A stretch of 64,000 bases of DNA from positions 2,239,251-2,303,250 of the forward strand of contig NZ_KB913025.1 of the NCBI RefSeq assembly GCF_000384075.1, read 5' to 3'. The notes beneath the pieces were generated by a model. It was not told where the DNA came from. It searched no databases and worked only from the letters and a program-made list of their open reading frames with translations. Shown piece after piece: positions 56,498 through 64,000 of this stretch (positions within the stretch are counted from its first letter, which is position 1; each line of letters opens with the position of its first letter). The translations under genes were made by a program, and so were the position numbers. The DNA is from Methylovulum miyakonense HT12 (GTDB taxonomy: Bacteria > Pseudomonadota > Gammaproteobacteria > Methylococcales > Methylomonadaceae).

Positions 56498-57460
56498 TTA
56501 GGATTTCAACACCGTCAAATACGGCGAAAATGTAATAACTTTCGCTCCAATAATATCCGCTAATGTGCGGATGACAGCCGCAGTATCTCCCAGCTTGTAA
56601 TTTCCGGTAATGCGGGTTTGCCGAAGCTTGGTGTCGCTAATCAAAATCGCGCCCGGATGATAACGATCCAGTTCGGCAATCACTTGTGCTAGGGTTTGGT
56701 CTTGGAAAATCAGGCGGCCTTTTAGCCATGCGAAGCTGCGGGTGGAATTTATGATGGTAGCCGGGCTGACGTTGTTTGGGCTTATTTCAGTATGTTGTCC
56801 GGCGGTCAGTTGAACATTGCCGCTGATTTCTCCAGCACACGCAACAATACCGCTGTCCACGTCCACCTCGGTGATTGCCCCTGCTTTTACGGTAAAGCGC
56901 GTGCCAACCACGCGTACCGTACCTTGTTCAGTCGCCACAATAAACGGCTTGGTTTTATCCGGCTGCACTTCAAAATACGCTTCCCCTTGCAAAAACTTAA
57001 TGCCGCGTTGGGTATCGCTAAAATTTAATGATACGGCAGAATCGGTATTTAAAATTATCGCCGAACCGTCAGCCAATTCAATTCGCCGCTGTTCGCCCGT
57101 CGCGGTGACGTAATCGGCTTGCCAACGGGTGATAAGGCCGGAAGCGGCAAACAGCCATCCACACACTAAAACCACTGAGGCGGCGGTTGCCCAACGCAAG
57201 GGTTGGTTACGTTGGCGCGTGACCGGAAATGTAATGGCGGCGTACTGGCTTAAAGCTTGGGTTAACGCGGGGGATTGCCACAGTTGTTCAACTCTATTAA
57301 ATGCGGCTTGGTGGGCGGGGCTTGTCGCCAGCCATTGTGCAAATGCCGCTTTGTCATTATCGCTGACTTTGCTGTCTTGCAGACGGGCAAACCAGGCTAG
57401 GGCTTGGTCTTGCGCATGGCTGTGCGGGCTAGATGTATCCGGTTCGAGAGGATAGGACAT
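56498..57460 (-). CDS. FecR-family anti-sigma/signal transducer (module B)
   Basis: This 320-residue protein has a DUF4880-type N-terminus (QALAWFARLQDSKVSDNDKAA), one membrane helix (about residues 91-110), the FecR domain (IELADGSAIILNTDSAVSLN and FLQGEAYFEVQPD) and a C-terminal domain with LAQVIAELDRYHPGAILI. It lies 60 bp after its sigma factor. The receptor it should serve begins about 750 bp further down, beyond the brnTA pair. Confidence 0.93.
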   Translation of the reverse strand: MSYPLEPDTSSPHSHAQDQALAWFARLQDSKVSDNDKAAFAQWLATSPAHQAAFNRVEQLWQSPALTQALSQYAAITFPVTRQRNQPLRWATAASVVLVCGWLFAASGLITRWQADYVTATGEQRRIELADGSAIILNTDSAVSLNFSDTQRGIKFLQGEAYFEVQPDKTKPFIVATEQGTVRVVGTRFTVKAGAITEVDVDSGIVACAGEISGNVQLTAGQHTEISPNNVSPATIINSTRSFAWLKGRLIFQDQTLAQVIAELDRYHPGAILISDTKLRQTRITGNYKLGDTAAVIRTLADIIGAKVITFSPYLTVLKS

Positions 57461-57520
57461 GGCGGTTGGTTTTATGGGTTCAGCAGCATTTTAACAGCAT
57501 CAGACGTTTGTGCCATGCTG

Positions 57521-58057
57521 TTAACAAGGCTCATCGTCTTGGGCGGCAATAAGATGGGCAACTGCGGCTTGGATATTTTTTTCCACCGCACTGCGGGAAA
57601 TACCCAAATGAGTGGCAATGCGCCCATAAGGCCAATGGTGGAATCGATGTAGTACCAAACAAGTCCGTCGCCGTTCTGACAAGTTCTGTAAGCCATCAAG
57701 CAATAACGTCACTTGCTGTTGATCGGTGACGATTTGTTCCGGCGTTGGCGTGGTGGCAGCAATACATTCAATAATACTATCGTTTTCTTGTTTGGGTGTT
57801 GCCTTCGCATTGGTAAGCGGCTGGCGGATGCGCTGTTTGCGTAGATGGTCAAGGGCCAGATTACGCCCAATCTGAAATAGAAACGACTGAGGAAACGTGA
57901 TTTCCTGCGTTGCTGCTGCCTGTAAAAACTTTAGATAAGTATCTTGTGCCAAATCTTCGGCGGTTTGCGGGCAGTCGACGATGCGGGCAATGGTATGGAT
58001 GAGGGTGTGGCGATGATGCAAAAACACATCATCGGCATTGATTGCGGTGCTATTCAT
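57521..58057 (-). CDS. ECF sigma factor, FecI type (module B)
   Basis: This 178-residue sigma factor has region 2 (CPQTAEDLAQDTYLKFLQ, LFQIGRNLALDHLRKQR) and region 4 (LQNLSERRRTCLVLHRFHHW then YGRIATHLGISRSAVEKNI) intact. It is the first gene of minus-strand module B and stands back to back with the module C sigma factor, separated by about 1.2 kb that includes an IS5 element. Confidence 0.94.
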   Translation of the reverse strand: MNSTAINADDVFLHHRHTLIHTIARIVDCPQTAEDLAQDTYLKFLQAAATQEITFPQSFLFQIGRNLALDHLRKQRIRQPLTNAKATPKQENDSIIECIAATTPTPEQIVTDQQQVTLLLDGLQNLSERRRTCLVLHRFHHWPYGRIATHLGISRSAVEKNIQAAVAHLIAAQDDEPC

Positions 58058-58269
58058 GTCAAGCGTTATCGTACGGATATAAAGCGGAGCTAATGACGGT
58101 TAGCTAATTCAGCAAAACCCACGCCATAAATAGGCGTTTTACCAGAATAATGCTGTCTGGAATCCTCTAGGTCTTGGATTGCTTAGCTTTACGAAACGAA
58201 TTGATCTTTATTCTCGACAATGGCTTTTTCAGCCGTCTAGCCAAAAATAAAAAAACTGTGTTAAATCCC

Positions 58270-59097
58270 CTAGGTTCTGTTGACGTTTCATCGGAGCCAT
58301 AAGAGCACGGATGCAAATGACAACATCCCCCTGTAATTAATGGCTTTTTTCTCATATCTGGTGGCAATCCTGCGGTAGTGCTTGAGCTTGCCGAACATAC
58401 ATTCGATGACGTGCCGCTCCTTATAATGGCAATAATCGCAGTCAATTTCTTCTTTCCTGTTCGATTTGGGCGGGATGACGGCTTTTATCCCCCGTGTTTC
58501 CAACCACTCCCGTAAGGCATTGGTGTCGTAGGCCTTGTCCGCCAAAACGGCGCGGGCACTGAGGTTTTCCAACAAGGGGATAGCCTGCCTGCACTCCGCC
58601 CCTTGGCTGCCCGTCAGGATGAATCTGACCGGTAGCCCCAAGGCATCACAGACCGCATGGATCTTGCAGCCAAAGCCACCTTTGGAACGCCCCCAACGCC
58701 TCTTCCTTGGCGGAGCTGTTTGCCGCCCCCGCCGCACAGGCATGTGCCCTGATTACCGACCCATCCATGGAAACATCCTGTAAATCAGCGGCTTCGGAAA
58801 AATATCCGAGGAGTTTCTCCCAAGCCCCATTCGCGCACCAGCGCGAGAAACGTTTGAAGATGGTGTTCCATTTGCCGTACGTTGGCGGCAAAACCCGCCA
58901 CTGCGCCCCCGAACGTAATATCCACAGGCAAGCCCCAACGAACCGCTTGCATTGCTCGGGACAGCCGACATGGATGCACGGCAATTGTTTTAAGAACGCC
59001 AATAAGCGGCCCCACTCGTCATCACTCAGCTCTATTCGGTTCATGCCATCCAAATCGGATAATCTTAACCTATTCGACAAACGTCAACAGAACCTAG
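58270..59097 (-). mobile_element. IS5-family (IS427-like) element between two sigma genes
   Basis: Inverted repeats CTAGGTTCTGTTGACGTTT (58270-58288) and its complement (59079-59097) bound 828 bp with a two-frame transposase gene. The outermost CTAG or TA may be target duplication. It sits in the divergent promoter region of modules B and C. Confidence 0.9.
58288..59080 (-). CDS. IS5/IS427-type transposase, two overlapping frames
   Basis: The first frame (58646-59080) carries the N-terminal domain (ELSDDEWGRLLAFL, WILRSGAQWRVLPPTYGKWN) and the first catalytic Asp (DVSMDGSVIRAHACAAGA). The second (58288-58743) carries the rest (GGFGCKIHAVCDALG, AVLADKAYDTNALREW, HVIECMFGKLKHYRRIATRY). They overlap by about 100 bp, and an A-rich or G-rich slip in the overlap would join them. 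Many IS427-group elements use such programmed frameshifting, so this need not be a pseudogene. Confidence 0.88.
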
Positions 59098-59236
59098 TAG
59101 TCGCGGCTTTTGCCCTATTTTTTTACGGCGTTTCCGTAGGCAAATAGAAGCTAAGCCCACGACTGCCAAGCTTTTAAGGCGATTGGTACAACTCCTGCTT
59201 GTGGTAGTGCCATTCCCTTGATTATCCTGTTTTTGC

Positions 59237-59755
59237 ATGAGCCAACACCCCAGCCCAGTTTCTGGTCAGGATCTGACCGATTTTTATCACGCCCGCCATC
59301 CGCAATTGCAAAACTATCTGTTTTGGCATGTCCGCTCGCAGGAAATTGCTGAAGAATTGGCACAGGAAACCTATCTGCGTTTTTTGAAGCAGGCTACGCC
59401 ACAGCCTATCCTTGATCTGAATGCGTTCTTGTTCACTATCGCCGCGAATTTGGCCCGCGACTATTTGCGAGGTATGAAACGTCAGCCACACCGTGAGTTT
59501 ATTCCGCTAGACACCGAAATCGCCGATGCTCAACCCAGCCCTGAGGACATCGTCGCCAACTATTGTTTGGAGAGCCAATTGCAGCAAGCCATCGCCCATT
59601 TGCCGGAGAAGACCCGGGAAATATTTCTCTTGTATCGTGTTGACGAACTCAGCTATAAACAAATTGCCGCCCGTTTGGATATATCGGAACGCACGGTTGA
59701 ATACCATTTGCGCCAAGCGATGTTGTTGTGCCGGAATTTTTTGACAAAGGCCTGA
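59237..59755 (+). CDS. ECF sigma factor, FecI type (module C)
   Basis: This 172-residue sigma factor has region 2 (EIAEELAQETYLRFLKQ, LFTIAANLARDYLRGMKR) and region 4 (HLPEKTREIFLLYRVDELSYKQIAARLDIS) intact. It starts plus-strand module C and is followed after 83 bp by its FecR partner. The IS5 element ends about 140 bp upstream, so its original promoter region may be shortened. Confidence 0.94.
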   Translation: MSQHPSPVSGQDLTDFYHARHPQLQNYLFWHVRSQEIAEELAQETYLRFLKQATPQPILDLNAFLFTIAANLARDYLRGMKRQPHREFIPLDTEIADAQPSPEDIVANYCLESQLQQAIAHLPEKTREIFLLYRVDELSYKQIAARLDISERTVEYHLRQAMLLCRNFLTKA

Positions 59756-59838
59756 CGCGGGTATAAATAAGCCTCTGTTTTGTCAATCTCAATATCCGTT
59801 TTGGAGTCTGCGTTATTAATCCCATCCCTGCACCGTCC

Positions 59839-60780
59839 GTGTCTGATTCAATATTTACCGAAGCCACCACCTGGTTTTTTCGTCTGGCGGCTGACGACAC
59901 CACCCTTGCTGAATGCGAGGCGTTTGACCACTGGTTAACGGGCGATCCCCAACATGCCGAAGCGTGGCAAGCTGTACAACAACTTTATGCGGCATTGGAA
60001 TCACCGGCTAAGGCTATAAGGCAACAAGGTTTGCCTGTATCGGCAAAAAAAACCAAGTGGCAGCATTTCTCCTTCGCCCGCGCCGCTTCAGTGTTGATGG
60101 TTTGTGTGGTGTTGGTGGTTTATTGGCAACCGGATGTCCTGCAAAACCTGCAAAGCGATTACCACACGGCTACGGGCGAACAACGGCAAATCGTCTTGGC
60201 GGATGGTTCTAAAATCCTACTCAATACCGATAGCGCGGTGACAGTAGATATTGAAAACACGGTACGCAAGGTGCAATTGCTACGCGGTGAAGCGTTTTTT
60301 GAAGTAGCCCATGCGCCAGAGCGGCCCTTTTGGGTGAAGGCCGGTGTTGCCCGTGCGCGGGTGACGGGGACGGCGTTTAGTGTCGGTAGAGATGAGGGCG
60401 CCGTGACTATTGCCGTAGTCCACGGTCGTGTGGAAACCAGCACCGAAGGTAATCCCGGACGCATCACGCCGTTAACGGCAAATGAATCAGCACGTTATCA
60501 AGACCAACTATTGGCGAATGTGCAGCACATCGATGTGCAAAAGTCTTTGGCTTGGCGGCAAGGGCAGTTAGTGTTCGTACAAGCGACTTTAGCGGAGGTG
60601 GTGGCGCAAATTAACCGATATCGGCCCGGACGTTTGCTGATTACGGACGGGCAACTCAAAAATCGCCCTATTACGGCGGTGTTTTCAGTCAAACACTTAG
60701 ATGAAGCCATCAACGCTTTGGAGCAAACGTTGGGTGTCCGTGCAAGGCGGCTGGCGGACTATTGGGTGTTGTTGGGTTAA
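59839..60780 (+). CDS. FecR-family anti-sigma/signal transducer (module C)
   Basis: This 313-residue protein starts at a GTG. It has a DUF4880-type N-terminus (EATTWFFRLAADDTTLAECE), one membrane helix (about residues 77-94), the FecR domain (IVLADGSKILLNTDSAVTVD and LLRGEAFFEVAHAPERPFWV) and a C-terminal domain (TLAEVVAQINRYRPGRLLI). It is complete and correctly placed between sigma factor and receptor. Confidence 0.93.
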   Translation: MSDSIFTEATTWFFRLAADDTTLAECEAFDHWLTGDPQHAEAWQAVQQLYAALESPAKAIRQQGLPVSAKKTKWQHFSFARAASVLMVCVVLVVYWQPDVLQNLQSDYHTATGEQRQIVLADGSKILLNTDSAVTVDIENTVRKVQLLRGEAFFEVAHAPERPFWVKAGVARARVTGTAFSVGRDEGAVTIAVVHGRVETSTEGNPGRITPLTANESARYQDQLLANVQHIDVQKSLAWRQGQLVFVQATLAEVVAQINRYRPGRLLITDGQLKNRPITAVFSVKHLDEAINALEQTLGVRARRLADYWVLLG

Positions 60781-60938
60781 GCCGTTTGCTTAAATTCTGA
60801 TCGGCTGATGGCAAACGTTTTCACCATAAAGTTAAAAATAGTACAAAACAAACTAGGGATTTCCCGCCAACCATCGTCCTAGATAGGAATGGGTAGATAA
60901 CAACCCAGCCTTTCACGATGAATTTTACGGAGTAGCCC

Positions 60939-63416
60939 ATGTTTGTTAACCCTCTTGTTGGCGATTTGCCCAATCGCAAACAAAAACTATCTTCGGCATT
61001 TTCCGGCAGTTTACTTCTGGCTGCATTGGCCATATCCCAAGCCGTTCAAAGCGCGGAATCCGAACCGAATACATCAGCCAGTCAAGCTAGCAATTACCAG
61101 ATTCGCCCGCAGTCGCTGGACAAAGCCTTGGTTGATTTTTCGTTGACATCGGGACTGCAAGTGCTTGCGGATGGCAAGCTGACGGCAGGAATCAGGTCGT
61201 CTGGTGTGACAGGCCGTTATACATCCAGACAAGCTTTGCAAAGCCTGTTGGCGGGGACTGGGATAGCCGTGCAATCCAGCCGTAACGGAATGGTGACTTT
61301 GCAGAAAGTGGCGCAAAACGTTGCGGTGGCGGACACTGCACCGCCATCGGCGATAACCTTGTCGACTGTGAAAGTAACGGGAAAAACCGGGGGGTATGAT
61401 GACGACTCAACTGATCCATACAACCTAAGTTACACTCGCTCTAATGCCAGCACCGCCACCAAAACCGATACGCCGATCATGGTGACCCCAGTGTCGATAC
61501 AAGTGATACCGCGTGCCGTTCTTGACGACCAACAGGCGATACGCATTCAAGATACGATAAAAAACGTCAGCGGCGTTCAACGGGACTTTACTTACGGCAA
61601 TGGTTATGAATCGTTTACGATCCGCGGATTTTCATCAGCTTCAAACTTTTATCGCAACGGCATCAGGATGATCACCCAGTCCAGCGAAACCGCACATCTG
61701 AACCAGATTGACATATTGAAAGGTCCCGCTGCGATGCTGTTCGGGCGTGTTGAACCCGGCGGTTTGGTAAACGTGGTCACTAAAAAACCGCTGGAGCAAG
61801 CGTATTATTCTTTGCAACAACAATTCGGTTCCTATGACTTCTATAGAACTACGATGGATGCCACCGGACCCGTAACCCAAGATAAGTCCTTGCTCTACCG
61901 ATTCAATCTAGCTTATCTAGGCACCAATTCATTTCGTGATGTGGTATTCGATGACCGTATTTTTCTTGCGCCCAGCCTTACCTGGAAGCTCAGTGATGCA
62001 ACTGAGGTCAATCTGAATTTCGAATATAAAAATGAAGATTTGGTTGACGACTCCGGCATACCCGCCATCGGTAACCGCCCTGCCTCCATTCCTTTAAACC
62101 GATTTCTGGGAGAACCTTGGGAACATTATCAAGTCGAAACCGAGCTGGTCGACTTCAATTGGTCGCATAAATTTAATGACCATTGGAAAATCCAAAATGG
62201 CTTTGTTTGGAACAACCTGACTTATAACTGGCGGGAAACCTATCACACATCTCTACAGGCAGATAACAAGACACTTAACCGATCTCCCTGGTTAGTCGAT
62301 ACTGATAGGGAATCTCATACTGTTTATGCAAGTCTTACCGGAGACTTTGACACTTTAGGTTTGCATCACAACCTGCTACTGGGTGGCGATTATTTTTCTG
62401 CGCAACGCGATAAAGCCATCGGTATCGATAGCGATCCTATGTCAACTATCGATATTTTTAACCCTGTTTACGGCGCAGCCGACTTTAACACGCTCGAAAC
62501 AGCGAGAAAGAATGCACCGAATTTCTTTTATACCAACGATGAGCAATGGTATGGAGTCTATTTTCAGGATCAAATTAAATTCTGGGATGACAAGCTCCAT
62601 ATTCTAGGCGGCGGGCGTTACGATTGGGCAGAAGCCTCTTCAAGCTATTCAACCGTTTCCTTTGCTAACCCTGCAGACACTAAGAGTGAGCACTTCAGCC
62701 CTCGCGTCGGCTTGTTATATCACCCTTGGTCTTGGCTATCTTTATACGGTAATTTCACTGAGTCTTTGGGGAGCAATAATGGTGGACGCTCACGAACAGG
62801 ACAACCCTTTACTCCCCAAATCGCCACTCAGTACGAAGCGGGGGTGAAGACCGAATTGTTCGACGGTCGCCTCACGTCGAGCATTGCCTATTTCTACCTG
62901 ACCAAGCAAAACGTCCTAACTCCCGACCCCGTGAACTCCCAATTCAGCGTAGCACTTGGCGAAGCGAGAAGCCAGGGCATCGAATTTGACATGAAAGGAC
63001 AGGTATCCGATGCTGTCAGCCTGATCGGAACGTATGCCTACACAGATGCAAGAATCACCAAAAGCAACAGCGATGACTTGGGAAACCGCTTGCTCAATGT
63101 ACCCGAACATTCCGGCAGTATTTGGGGCAAATATGATTTTGTGAATACGCCATTGCAGGGGTTGAGTTTTGGATCTGGCGTTTACCTGGCGTCACAACGA
63201 GAGGGGGATAATGCGAACTCTTTCCAGTTGCCGGGCTATGCACGCCTTGATGCGATGGCTGCTTATTCGATGAATGTGGTGGGCACAAAGCTGACTACCC
63301 AGCTTAACGTCAATAACCTACTTGATAAAAGGTATTTCGCATCCAGCGCAAACCAAGCATCGATATTACCGGCCGATGCGTTGACAATAATCGGTTCGGT
63401 ACGGTTGGAATATTAA
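60939..63416 (+). CDS. TonB-dependent siderophore receptor with STN domain (module C)
   Basis: This 825-residue receptor has a signal peptide (cleavage near residue 38), an STN domain (YQIRPQSLDKALVDFSLTSG), a VKVTGK TonB-box-like stretch, plug (TDTPIMVTPVSIQVIPRAVL, ILKGPAAMLFGRVEPGG) and a barrel with the SLQQQFGSYDFYRTT signature shared by all three receptors, ending in SVRLEY. A GGAG ribosome binding site precedes the ATG. The gene is intact and should import a ferric siderophore and signal to the FecR at 59839-60780. Confidence 0.95.
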   Translation: MFVNPLVGDLPNRKQKLSSAFSGSLLLAALAISQAVQSAESEPNTSASQASNYQIRPQSLDKALVDFSLTSGLQVLADGKLTAGIRSSGVTGRYTSRQALQSLLAGTGIAVQSSRNGMVTLQKVAQNVAVADTAPPSAITLSTVKVTGKTGGYDDDSTDPYNLSYTRSNASTATKTDTPIMVTPVSIQVIPRAVLDDQQAIRIQDTIKNVSGVQRDFTYGNGYESFTIRGFSSASNFYRNGIRMITQSSETAHLNQIDILKGPAAMLFGRVEPGGLVNVVTKKPLEQAYYSLQQQFGSYDFYRTTMDATGPVTQDKSLLYRFNLAYLGTNSFRDVVFDDRIFLAPSLTWKLSDATEVNLNFEYKNEDLVDDSGIPAIGNRPASIPLNRFLGEPWEHYQVETELVDFNWSHKFNDHWKIQNGFVWNNLTYNWRETYHTSLQADNKTLNRSPWLVDTDRESHTVYASLTGDFDTLGLHHNLLLGGDYFSAQRDKAIGIDSDPMSTIDIFNPVYGAADFNTLETARKNAPNFFYTNDEQWYGVYFQDQIKFWDDKLHILGGGRYDWAEASSSYSTVSFANPADTKSEHFSPRVGLLYHPWSWLSLYGNFTESLGSNNGGRSRTGQPFTPQIATQYEAGVKTELFDGRLTSSIAYFYLTKQNVLTPDPVNSQFSVALGEARSQGIEFDMKGQVSDAVSLIGTYAYTDARITKSNSDDLGNRLLNVPEHSGSIWGKYDFVNTPLQGLSFGSGVYLASQREGDNANSFQLPGYARLDAMAAYSMNVVGTKLTTQLNVNNLLDKRYFASSANQASILPADALTIIGSVRLEY

Positions 63417-63444
63417 CTCCGTAGGTTGGGTTGCACCTTCGCGC

Positions 63445-63597
63445 GGAACGGGATTTGCAATCCCGTTCCTATCGTTTTGATGTTGCCTCCATAATCTTTT
63501 ATTCATACGGGAAACACTACGTACGGGGCAACATGCCCCGTACGGCTAAGAAAGAAATTAGTGGGTGGGGTGGACAATGCTTTTATGCCCACCCCAC
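63445..63597. repeat. Cluster of three different palindromes
   Basis: Three perfect or near-perfect hairpins follow the receptor: GGAACGGG...CCCGTTCC (63445-63469, kin to 380-404), GTACGGGGCA/TGCCCCGTAC (63521-63543) and GTGGGGTGG...CCACCCCAC (63565-63597). None has a U-run. They resemble a BIME-like cluster between receptor and PepSY gene and may stabilise the receptor mRNA. Confidence 0.65.
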
Positions 63598-63662
63598 CGA
63601 ATTTAATGCGCTTGAAGCGGTTAAGCCTTGACAGTGAATTTTTGAATAGCTAACGATACGCT

Positions 63663-64000
63663 ATGAACCGATTTTTTGACCCACCCAAGAAAACCCCGTC
63701 CGATACCAAACAACCACATCTTGCCAAACTGAAAGCCCGCCGCAAAACATGGCTGGCGGTGCATCTCTGGCTAGGTTTGGCCTTAGGTTTGTTCTTATCC
63801 ATTTTCGGCATTACTGGCAGCATTCTGGTGTTCCATGCCGAAATCAACGAACTGCTCAACCCCCGATTATTGACGGTCACTGTGCCGGAAACGCATCCGG
63901 CCTATCTCCCTTTAGCGGATATTTTCCAAGCCGGACAGGCGGCGATGCCAGAAAAAGCTGTCAACACCTTTGCCGATTATCCACGCAATGACGCGGCGGC
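63663..64000 (+). CDS. PepSY-associated membrane protein (module C), N-terminal part
   Basis: From the ATG at 63663 the frame reads MNRFFDPPKKTPSDTKQ and then the basic motif and first helix of the family (RRKTWLAVHLWLGLALGLFL, ITGSILVFHAEINELLNPRL), the same pattern as the PepSY genes of modules A and B. It stays open to the right edge and is cut there. Position after the receptor completes the sigma-FecR-receptor-PepSY order of module C. No strong ribosome binding site is seen. Confidence 0.85.
   Translation, partial: MNRFFDPPKKTPSDTKQPHLAKLKARRKTWLAVHLWLGLALGLFLSIFGITGSILVFHAEINELLNPRLLTVTVPETHPAYLPLADIFQAGQAAMPEKAVNTFADYPRNDAA

Noticed and set aside
1..64000. CRISPR array or tandem-spacer repeat
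   Set aside because: No regularly spaced direct repeats were found; the repeats seen are palindromes, IS ends and beta-helix coding repeats.

Overview
The window looks like gammaproteobacterial chromosome of moderate GC. The mix of a type II secretion system (T2SS), a TonB/ExbBD-linked two-partner secretion (TPS) locus, many FecI/FecR/TonB receptor modules and abundant REP-like palindromes would fit a Methylococcales methanotroph or a relative. That placement is inference; no taxonomic marker gene was read here.

Left part (about 1-33 kb), mostly intact. A minus-strand T2SS cluster runs gspC-gspD-gspE-gspF-gspG, headed by a ribbon-helix-helix-like protein and interrupted by an AT-rich orphan gene between gspE and gspF. 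The pseudopilin and L/M genes (H-N) are not in the window. Divergent from it is a plus-strand series: a secreted PstS/DING-like protein, a TpsB (FhaC/ShlB) transporter, a 3586-residue TpsA exoprotein, a DUF2341-LamG-ExbB fusion, ExbD, TonB, a putative porin, a coiled-coil periplasmic protein and a TPR lipoprotein. The set resembles the Pseudomonas aeruginosa phosphate-starvation locus (Hxc T2SS, LapA, PdtA/PdtB, ExbB2/ExbD2), and two exact CTGTCAT Pho-box half-sites lie before tpsB. It reads as one surface-protein export and phosphate or polymer-uptake locus. The housekeeping genes apbC/mrp and dcd follow.

Junction (about 33.1 kb). The last 58 nt of a tRNA-Leu(UAA), without its 5' half, lie on the minus strand with their own terminator. 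This is the usual left scar of an integrated element. No intact copy is in the window, so the island probably continues rightward past the end.

Accessory part (33.2-64 kb). First comes a scrapyard: an integrase N-terminal fragment, a large unknown membrane protein, a lone GH13 alpha-glucan enzyme, a broken IS5, a broken IS256, a decapitated VirD4/TraG-like coupling protein, two IS30 tails plus an isolated IS30 end, and an intact IS5-like element with a TTA target duplication. From 44.6 kb there are three paralogous iron-acquisition modules, each with ECF sigma factor, FecR anti-sigma, STN-containing TonB-dependent siderophore receptor and PepSY membrane protein. Module A (plus) has its receptor split by an IS1595 element with a perfect 8-bp target duplication. 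Module B (minus) carries a BrnT/BrnA toxin-antitoxin pair between fecR and the receptor. Module C (plus) continues off the right edge inside its PepSY gene.
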